Shown one piece after another: positions 56,562 to 64,000 of a stretch of 64,000 nt of DNA (position 1 is its first letter; the number at the start of each line of letters is the position of its first letter). This DNA is from Oncomelania hupensis (taxonomy: Eukaryota > Mollusca > Gastropoda > Littorinimorpha > Pomatiopsidae). Location of the stretch: contig CM072512.1 of NCBI GenBank assembly GCA_036898135.1, positions 44,277,704 to 44,341,703 on the forward strand, given 5' to 3'. The notes under the pieces were generated by a model. The model had not been told where the DNA came from. It saw only the letters and a list, made by a program, of their open reading frames with translations, and did not search any database. The translations under genes and the position numbers were made by a program.

Positions 56562-56662
56562 AAAGGGGCGAACCTACGAGACTAATCAGGTCGTCCATGG
56601 GTTTCTCCAGGTACTCCGGTTTCCTTCCTCCCTTCAATAATGGCATTGGATGCAGTCAGTCT
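56562..56662 (+). mobile_element. 5'-truncated SINE fragment
   Basis: GGGGCGAACCTACGAGACTA, TTTCTCCAGGTACTCCGGTT, TCCTTCCTCCCTTCAATAAT, GATGCAGTC, then A-rich tail. The sense copy of the element at 34914-35065. Confidence 0.75.
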
Positions 56663-56779
56663 AAAAAAATGCAAAAATAAACTTTTGATTTCTTTTCCGC
56701 CTTCTGTAATAACGATCTCCCTGCCTTTACACCACATGTTTGAAGGATAGATGTGCGTTTGTCAAACGGGGGCAGCAGA

Positions 56780-57173
56780 GAGTATACCTTCTCAGAAAAC
56801 TCAACTCTTTTTTAGTAGACAAAAAAAAATACTTAGTCTGTTTTACCAGTCTTTCATTGAGAGTCTTTTGACTTTTTCATTCATATGCTGGTTTCCTAGT
56901 CTGTCGGTTAGAGATAGAAATAGTCTCTACAGCATTGTGAAAACGTGTTCCAAAATTACCGGCGATGAGCAAAGGAACCTATCTGCCTTCTGTAATCAGC
57001 AAATCGCAAGGAAAGCTAAACAGATTGTCAGTAAACCGGAACATATTTTGGCCGATGAGTTTGTACTTCTGCCTTCAAAACGTCGTTTTGCTCAACCCAT
57101 TTCGAAAACTAAAAGATATTCAAACTCATTTGTACCCTCTGCTGTCAGCCTTCTCAACGCCTATACAATGTAA
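56780..57173 (+). pseudogene. LINE RT C-terminal fragment (CR1/L2-like)
   Basis: The frame reads LFYQSFIESLLTFSFICWFP, SLSVRDRNSLYSIVKTCSKI, ITGDEQRNLSAFCNQQIARK, AKQIVSKPEHILADEFVLLP, SKRRFAQPISKTKRYSNSFV, then PSAVSLLNAYTM and a stop. This is the typical last domain of LINE proteins of the CR1/L2/Rex group (FY.SF..S.LTFSF.CWF...LLPSGRRF...NSF.P....LLN). The copy is 5'-truncated. Its 3' UTR follows. Confidence 0.85.
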
Positions 57174-57239
57174 TAAAAGTTTTTTTTTTTAAATTTTAAA
57201 TTTACTATTGATTTTATTGATTATGTGTCTTTATAGACA

Positions 57240-57893
57240 ATAGATATAAGCTGCTGTGTGAGTGGGTGAGTGTGGGTATAATTCCAGAGAGAGCGAGGAG
57301 ATTTTTGCTGGTAGAAATTATTATCTGTGATATTTGTTTTATAGTTTTATAGGTTATATTTTATTTTATAGTTTATTTATGCATTTAACAGCACATTTAT
57401 TTATTGATTGGGAGTATTCTCCGTGTGTATGTAAGGTCATTTTTAATTTTTATTCTAATTCTTATTGGTTATTTCTGCGCCAACGCTGCCTTTGTAATCG
57501 TATTGCCCAGCTTGAGAGGAATGAAGTTGTGTGGCATTGTTTGTGCTGTATTGTGTTGTGTTGTATTGTGTTGTATTGTATGGTATTGGATTGTATTGCT
57601 GGGATGTACATCTTGTACTGTAGCTTTCTGCGGAGAAACTTGTGATATATCGGGGCAGTTTATCTTTTATGACTTTTTATGACATTCACCTCTAGTTTAT
57701 TGTATGTATTTAACTGTATGTTTTGTTATCTATTTGTTTTATTTATTAATTTTTGATTGGACTATTTCTCATGTGTATGTAATAATATTTTTAATTCTTT
57801 CTGGTAATTGTGCTGATGCTGCCATTGTAATTGCTCAGTTTGAGATGAATAAAGTTGTATTGTATTGTATTGTATTATTGTATTGTATTGTTG
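57240..57893 (+). repeat. Two tandem LINE 3' UTRs with TTGTA-type tails
   Basis: 57240-57600 and 57690-57893 share TTTATTTATT.ATTTTTGATTGG, CGTGTGTATGTAA, TTTTTAATT, GCC.TTGTAAT.G, and GCTCAGTTTGAGATGAATAAAGTTGT-like ends, each followed by TTGTA/ATTGT pentamers. The first belongs to the LINE ending at 57173. The second is a separate, more truncated insertion. Confidence 0.75.
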
Positions 57894-57929
57894 TGTGCGT
57901 GTGAGTGGGTGAAACATGCGAGCGTGTAT

Positions 57930-57994
57930 GTTGGTACAGATCGCCGCGCTTTGAGCCTGATTAGTAATTTGGGGGAAAGCGCGTATATAGCGTC

Positions 57995-58067
<73 letters not shown>
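57930..58067 (+). repeat. Retroposon 3' end with (ATT)n tail
   Basis: CGCCGCGCTTTGAGCCTGAT, GGGGGAAAGCGCGTATATAG, CGTCC, then about 24 ATT units. Confidence 0.75.
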
Positions 58068-58164
58068 TGTCAAATGGTAATACTCACTTCAGCTTTGCTT
58101 TTGTGTACTTTTTATGCCTTCCATGTTTTGTTTGCTCGTCTAGTAAATAAAACTTTTTTAAAAC

Positions 58165-58239
<75 letters not shown>

Positions 58240-58240
58240 C
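58165..58240. repeat. (TG)n microsatellite
   Basis: About 36 TG units with one GCATG interruption. Confidence 0.96.
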
Positions 58241-58384
58241 GAAATGAATTGTGTGGAAAGAAGTTAAAAGCAAATATCCTTGTGTATCAGATGAAGACAA
58301 TAAATTGATATGTATTCGTATTGATAAAGTTTTCTTGTAAACTACTACGTTTAAAGAAATAATAATTTAAAAAAAAAAACTTTG

Positions 58385-59480
58385 TTCAAAAATGACTTTA
58401 CCACGATGACGTTACTCGATATACATAAATTGTATTTTTAGGTTCAAGGCATCTGTACACTCTAATGACATTATTACGAAGTTTAAAGGAAATAAAAACA
58501 AAAACAAGACACTGTTACACTCGATGTTGGTTTTGTTTTTATCAGTAGTTGATTCAGCCCCAATGCTTGAATCCTCCTGATAAGTGTAACTCGGATTCGT
58601 TTATCCACGCAGCCTGCTCACTCAGCAACAAGACAGGAGTCGTCGTATGAAGTTTTCCAACTTTATTCAGCGAACATCAACAACTGCATACAATCGCTTT
58701 TTTTACTCTCAACTTTTCACTTTTTTTTAAAGTAAAATTTACGTCCCCGGATACATAAAGCGTATAGGGGACGGGTGAACCACCAACAGTGCGGCACTTA
58801 TATAGTCTCTCTAACTCCAGAGAAATAAAGAACATTCGGGCAAGACACTATTATAACCAATCAGAGCAAATTTCGTCATCACTGTCTCACGTCATACAAC
58901 CATATTTAGGATGGAAGCGTCTCTAGTTACCACTAGAATTATCCACACGCTTCGATCGATAGTAAACAACCAACTCTAGAAAATTCTCAAATAATATCGA
59001 CCAACTAAAATTAACAACGTTATACAAAGCTTCTTCTAACAACAACGCAAAATCAAATCAAAGGTAAATACACTCTATTATTGCATGCTTTGCAAAATAA
59101 AACAATCAGATCTATCGCGCGCGTCACACACGAACTATCGTGCGCGTTTCAACGTAACAGACACACACGAACGCACACAATATTTACCTCACCATGATGA
59201 CGTCATTCAGTTTGCTTTACTTTTGTTTTAGGTTCAAGGCATCTGTACACACTAATTACAAAGTTTAAAGGACATATTTTTTAAAATTTAATTTTAATGA
59301 CGTCACCACGATGATGCCACTTGGAATACATAAGGTTTGTTTTAGGTTCAAGGCATATGTACACTCTAATTACATAATTATGAAGTTTAAAGGAAATAAA
59401 AATAAAAGCATCAACCTAAATATTTAAAAAACAAAAAACAAAAAAGAAACACAATAAAAAAAGTATTACATTTAACGCCA
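58385..59480 (+). repeat. Degenerate tandem array of ATGACGTCA units, split by an LTR
   Basis: Units at about 58385-58512, 59180-59290, 59291-59410 and a decayed one from 59460. Each has ACCACGATGACGT (CRE-like TGACGTCA in some), then AGGTTCAAGGCATCTGTACA, CTAATTAC, GAAGTTTAAAGGA. The LTR-like repeat at 58513-59159 lies between the first and second unit. Confidence 0.8.
58513..59159 (-). mobile_element. Solo LTR-like repeat, copy C
   Basis: Starts TGTTAC, ends GTAACA, with a 5-bp direct repeat GACAC directly outside both ends (58508-58512 and 59160-59164). This is what a solo LTR leaves. On the minus strand GCTGAATAAAGTTGG gives a polyadenylation-like site (about 58660). It contains copy 3 of the GTCCCCTATACGC motif (58740-58776). 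Confidence 0.82.
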
Positions 59481-60235
59481 CCACCGTGACTTCACTCAAT
59501 TTAAATAAGTTCGTTTGTTTGTTTGTTTTTGTTGTTGAATATATGCATTTGTGTCAACTGGTAGGCATCTTGAGGTTCTCAGTACATACCACGTTTCAAA
59601 GGAATCTTCAGAGATCCGTAGGATCTCATCTTTGATATGATGATGATAATCATTGTTGTCAGGGTGGCGACGTGGTGATCGTCCTTAACGCTGATGCAAT
59701 AGGACGTTAAGCTTCGTTGTTCCTGTCAAATAGTTTCTCAAAAGTACGGACGGAAGGACAGATCCAAAATTAATAGTTCCCCAGCGATCGCTCCAGAACT
59801 AAAACCATCGGGATTATGGTACAGAATAGAGGGCATCATCAGAACATAATACTCATTCTCACCTTTCTATGTTAAATTTAGGCTACCTGTAATGGTTTGT
59901 AAACACAGCCTAATCTTATTACCCGTTTTGCGTGCACAATACAAATAAACTTTGTGGTTATAAAATTGCACCTGGGAAGTTGATACTTATTCGCTGCCTT
60001 CTTTCGAGCTCATCTAACTTTTGTTTAGTATCGGCTTATCCCGGGATAGGATAAATGTCAGAATGTGTAGACGAGGCCTAAACTCTTAGGATTAAGGGTA
60101 TGATATCTGTATCGTTTAAACATCTCATTAGGCACTAGTTTCAAGAAAAGGCTCTCTAGAACAGTGAGCGGTGCACCATTTTTATGTCGGAATATTACTG
60201 TTAAACATACAGATGCTAGTTAAAATAACTCCTGT
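59481..60235. other. No gene recognised
   Basis: 59570-59615 is a very degenerate further unit of the preceding array (TCAGTACATACCACGTTTCA). The rest is unassigned. Confidence 0.4.
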
Positions 60236-60390
60236 GGGTGAGAGTATAAACTGAGGTTTGTATACGTATGCATTACAAAAATCGCATGGACTTTGAAGAT
60301 CCACACGCTCATGTCTTATATGTAGACGAAAACAGCCAGCGAGTGTCAAGTCATATCCCCCATCTTCTGGGGTGGCGGTGCTCTGCGGCT
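60236..60390 (+). repeat. Dispersed repeat, copy 1
   Basis: GAGAGTATAAACTGAGGTTT, ATGCATTACAAAAATCGCA, GATCCACACGCTCATGTCTTA, CCCCCATCTTCT. It matches 62300-62455 in the same order and orientation. Confidence 0.75.
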
Positions 60391-60462
60391 GTAACGTAGT
60401 AAAATGTCGCCCGCATGGATGACGAATATAATCCCAAATCCAAATGATAATGATAACCACAG

Positions 60463-60545
60463 GAGGAAGAAGAAGAAGAAGAAGAAGAAGAAGAAGAAGA
60501 AGAAGAAGAAGAAGAAGAAGAAGAAGAAGAAGAAGAAGAAAAAGA
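60463..60545. repeat. (GAA)n microsatellite
   Basis: About 26 GAA units; long purine/pyrimidine strand bias. Confidence 0.97.
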
Positions 60546-62299
60546 TTCGACTGCGATAACGACAGCGAAATCAATGAAATATTAGTGTTAATGTCACGGC
60601 AACATAATTTTAGATTTTCATCAGAGGAGAAGGAAAGAATTATTTAAAATTGTTTTGGGGTGGGGTATTATACTTTTTGCTGTACCTCTATGATCGTGGT
60701 AATGACGAGAATGACGTCGATAGTGATGCACATAATGCCGATACCTTTGTCAACACTAACGAAGATAAGGTGTAGAAGCTGTGTGTTTGCCATGTGATTA
60801 TTCAGATGAAGATGATGATGACGACGACAACAGCGGACGAATACGAAAGTGGACGAGGAGGAGCACAAGAAAAAAGCAGGAGGAGGTAGAAGAAGAGGAG
60901 GAGGTGGTTGTGGTGGTGGAGGTGCAGGAGGCTGGTGATGGTTGTAATAATGTTACAGATGGTGATAGTGCAAGAGTCTTACTGTCTGTAGGCTATCACC
61001 TACGCCGAGTTATAAATTTTTTTTATAAATACGAACGTCGCTAAACGTCCTAGTTGAATCAGTCCCCTACGTGCACTGTGGCGACATGCACCCTCTAGTT
61101 TATGTGCATTAAGGTCGCACAGCACGCTTTACTGCAGTTTCCAGGAGGTCACAGGCTTTAGCGTCAGTAGTTTAAAAAGAGGTAATTAAGTTTTAAGCAT
61201 AGTTTGGACCCCAACTCCATCCTGTCCCATTTCCGTTCCCCTCCGGCAGTTTCTTTCATGTACTATCGCTCTCTGTCAACGATCTGTCCCTGCTTACCTC
61301 TCGTTTTGTTTGTCCAACTCTGAGGAACAGGCCAGATAGAGAGAGATATAGACAGACAGATAGAGAGAAACTGGGAGGGGGGGAGGGAAGAACTCTACTT
61401 CTTTTTTTTCACTATAGAGGTTGTTTTCGACAGCGGTAGCTATCTATGCAAATGAAGCTTACAACCGTATGGCCTCAACAAGGGCTGACGTCAAGAACCT
61501 ACGCAAAAACTTACCCAACTTGCATGCTGCCACCCAAAGCCGTGTACCGCTGCTCCCAGAGGTCGCAATCTTTCCTAAATGTCCAAAGCCACCGCCAACA
61601 CACGGTCAAATTTTACCTCATGCTTCAAACATTTTTAATTCAAGTGACTTCTCTCTTCTTCTGGATGCTGCATTACTACTCTATATGTCAAAGAAAATAA
61701 GAATATTCAGTCTCATTTTATGTATATTGTCATGCCTACTGTTTGAGAATGTTCAGTTCTAAATACTACACCCACCGCAGAACACCCCCCTAATTGTTAT
61801 TTATTTATTTTGATATAAATCGTTTTCAGTGACCTGTATTTGTCAAGTTGCTTTTTTTTTTTTTTTTTTTAAATTACACTTGTTTATTATAAACATGTAG
61901 TCTGGTTTTCTTCCTTGTCTGTTTGATCTAATATGATTGGTTATACTAACAATAAATTGCAGAGACAGTCACAATGATGTTCTTTTTTTCTATACATAAT
62001 AGTAAATTTTCTTTGTCCTATTAAGATCGGAATTATAGTGCAATAGCTTATTCCTGCAGAGATGAAACCATTTTTGGGGACGTTTAGAAATGCGATCCAC
62101 CTTCCAGAACGAAGCATCCAGCGTCCAGATAGATGAATGTTTCTTACGATGTCTTGCTCGAGACTGCCCGGGTTATCGAACTTGCGCAAACCAGTTTGCT
62201 TACGTCAGAATCGAATTCAAACCAGTCCAAGACGCATTGCTGTGTTTATTTCATTATTATGCATCTGCGAACAACACAGGTTGGAAAAGTTACTCATTT
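60546..62299. other. No gene confirmed
   Basis: 60780-60935 is a GAT/GAG-rich acidic-looking frame caused by composition. A 113-codon frame with ATG at 61421-61762 has no recognised domain. A T-run lies at 61852-61870. Confidence 0.45.
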
Positions 62300-62600
62300 T
62301 GGACGAGAGTATAAACCGAGGTCTTGCCTGTGTGCATTCAATCGCACGGAGTTTCAAGATCATGACGCTCATGTCCTAGACGGTTGAGTGCCAGCTACAT
62401 AAATGTACCCAACAAGTAATAGATCTCTTCTCCCCCATCTTAGTCGACGGGCCAGGCCTGTGCTCAGTCGTCTGGACGTCAGACGATGCTCCTAAGGCAG
62501 CGAGCAAGTGGGCGCCTCGTGCGCCTTGAGAGAGATTCTGTATCGGCCAGTGCCTTGAGCACCTCTTTAGCTGAGAAAGCGCCATCTAAGAACGATTAGA
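62300..62600 (+). mobile_element. Dispersed repeat, copy 2, with SINE-type 3' end
   Basis: 62300-62455 matches 60236-60390. It runs on into AAGTGGGCGCCTCG, GATTCTGTATCGGCCAGTGC, TGAGAAAGCGCCATCTAAG, the block seen reversed at 51419-51530. The two blocks probably form one longer element. Confidence 0.7.
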
Positions 62601-63007
62601 TAGATGGGTTGTTACCGTTATGTGAAACCTCACCTCAAAAGTGTTGAGTTTGCAAACGTTTCACCGTGCACTCGAAATCCACGTCGCTTTCGTGACAAAC
62701 AGCTAGCTAGACTGATAAATTAGTTTTTCAGGCCCGTCAGGATTTAACCTACCGAGGTCGTGCTCTTTGCATGTCTCCTTTGCACCTCCTATAGTAAGTA
62801 CAGTACGCTGAACCTTTGCCGTGTTTGGGGTTACGGGGACGTGGCTAAGATAAGAACTGGGGGTTTGTATCTGTAAATGTATAGGGGGAGAGAGAAATAT
62901 GTTCGGGGTGGATTTAAAGGAGGTGGGGATTTCGATTTGGAGGATAGAGTGTGAAGGTGGTATGAAATTCTGTGGTGAAGATGAAGTGTTGTAGGAGAAA
63001 GGAGGGC

Positions 63008-63065
<58 letters not shown>

Positions 63066-63370
63066 ATAACAATACATTATGATAGATCATTGAAGTCCAT
63101 TGAATTTTTCTCGAGACAGATGTATTTCTGTGTTTGGTACTGACTGAGTCGCTTGTTAAAATCAAAATCAAAATTAACAAGACAAGTAATACAAAAAAGC
63201 GGATTCTAAAATTTATAAACATGTTATTTTTTAATCTATAGAAGTAAACAAATAAACATGTGCATGCATAAATAAATATGTACATACATAAATAAATATT
63301 TACACAAACAAAACAAATAAATAAATAAATATATAAATAAATACATAAATAAATTTCATACTGGACTGGA
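62601..63370. other. No gene; (GA)n and AAATA-rich tracts
   Basis: (GA)n at 63013-63060 and degenerate AAATA/CATA repeats at 63240-63355. Confidence 0.6.
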
Positions 63371-63740
63371 AGACACAGCTATGACGGCCTACTAGCGTTA
63401 AAACCTGGTAATAACAAAAATGGGATAATTACAAATATAATGGGATAATTATAAGTATCACGAGGTAATTACAATTAACATTGAAAAATTGAAAATATCT
63501 TCGCGTAATCCTGTTTAATTTTCAGTTTGGGCTCTAGCAATCCGCCTGGAAATGCGCCAAACCCGAAAAGTTAATTTTCACGTAATAATTATAATTTTCA
63601 ATTCATTAGTTATGCTTATGTTAATTCTGTCGAAGGCGGCTTACTAGCACCAACACCTGCAGTTACATGTATCAGTGATAATGGTAATTAACACGTGTTC
63701 TGTGTAATTCACAGAAATACCGGTCATTCACAGTGTTAAC
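63371..63740. repeat. GATAATTA-rich zone with a degenerate duplication
   Basis: GACGGCCTACTAGCGTTAAA and ACCTGGTAATAAC (63383) recur loosely as GGCGGCTTACTAGCACCAAC and ACCTGCAGTTAC (63633). Many (A/T)TAATTA words lie between. Its nature is unknown. Confidence 0.4.
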
Positions 63741-63806
63741 TACTAATTTTTAGTTTTGGCCACGATTTAGTGGCACAGAAACGTAAGGTTTGCTGTGAAA
63801 AGTGCC

Positions 63807-63818
63807 TGCGCATGCGCA
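63807..63818. promoter_or_regulatory. NRF1-like palindrome
   Basis: TGCGCATGCGCA matches the NRF1 core GCGCATGCGC of animal promoters. It is 21 bp before an ATG in ATGGCGG context. Promoter function is inferred. Confidence 0.4.
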
Positions 63819-63838
63819 TCAGCATTAAATTGAGCGCG

Positions 63839-64000
63839 ATGGCGGAGGAACTAGAACAATTTTTTTATTCGTGAGGACGTAGTAGTGGAAAGCGTTAGAA
63901 GAAAGTCGACTAACGAAGCATGTAATTTTGCTTACCGTTTTCATGAACAGTGCTTTTCATTGCACAAGTTTGCAGCGTGTTGACAGAGAGGGTGTTCGGA
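63839..64000 (+). CDS. Possible start of a gene or element ORF at the edge
   Basis: ATG at 63839 gives MAEELEQFFYS and a stop at 63872-63874. At a run of seven T (63860-63866) a shift of one base opens IREDVVVESVRRKSTNEACN, FAYRFHEQCFSLHKFAAC, up to TGA at 63981-63983. Either this is a frameshifted ORF of a mobile element, or the ATG exon ends at TC|GTGAGG (63871) and is spliced. Neither can be decided within the window. Confidence 0.3.

Noticed and set aside
60182..60647. Poly-Leu and poly-Arg frames around the GAA array
   Set aside because: Simple-repeat translation. The flanking part belongs to a dispersed repeat.
61421..61762. 113-codon ATG frame
   Set aside because: No domain, no splice context and an overlapping 84-codon frame of similar quality. 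Not enough to call a gene.

Overview
This is an intron-rich, repeat-laden animal nuclear sequence, most likely from a mollusc and probably a gastropod. The reasons are an innexin gene (protostome-type gap junction protein), spliced genes with GT-AG introns and no bacterial-style operons, very abundant microsatellites, and LINE families ending in a GGATA-type tail with the protein end KRSSVVPLRPPGYGTG, which I associate with molluscan genomes. The species assignment is inference.

Two host genes are supported, both on the + strand. (1) An innexin, exons 17768-17948, 18442-18597, 20058-20348 and 20828-21436, complete except for a short upstream start exon. A roughly 6 kb AT-rich, repeat-poor stretch follows its stop codon (21437-27610) and may include a long 3' UTR. 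(2) A single-pass membrane receptor-like protein with a membrane-proximal fibronectin type III domain (exons 50559-50692, 51119-51323), a transmembrane exon (53859-53985) and a basic, proline-containing cytoplasmic tail exon (55832-56129). Its 5' end lies upstream and was not found with confidence; 49652-49722 is a weak candidate exon. At the right edge (63807 onward) an NRF1-like palindrome and an ATGGCGG start context may mark a third gene or a mobile-element ORF running out of the window.

Most of the rest is mobile DNA. Left part (1-17000): a young tRNA-derived SINE with a 14-bp target duplication (1716-1911), a decayed Tc1-like transposon with terminal inverted repeats (about 8656-10276), a 52-bp minisatellite, another tRNA-like SINE (about 13070) and a SINE with 5S-rRNA-like sequence and an 11-bp target duplication (16188-16483). 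The innexin introns hold a non-autonomous Harbinger-like element (18841-19550) flanked by TTA. The middle (28000-40400) holds LINE pieces (an RNase H end with 14-bp duplication, an RT piece, a CR1/L2-like end), a block of microsatellites about 700 bp long, LTR-like repeats and a retroposon with a 12-bp duplication. The right part (42000-64000) holds a 135-bp near-perfect palindrome with an 8-bp duplication, nested repeats at 45-49 kb, a second copy of the young SINE (53472-53665), LINE 3' ends, and an LTR-like repeat that split a tandem array (58513-59159).

The host genes are not obviously functionally linked. The strongest story is repeat biology: several insertions keep intact target duplications, so their boundaries, structure and relative age can be read directly. 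Coordinates of repeat edges without target duplications are approximate.
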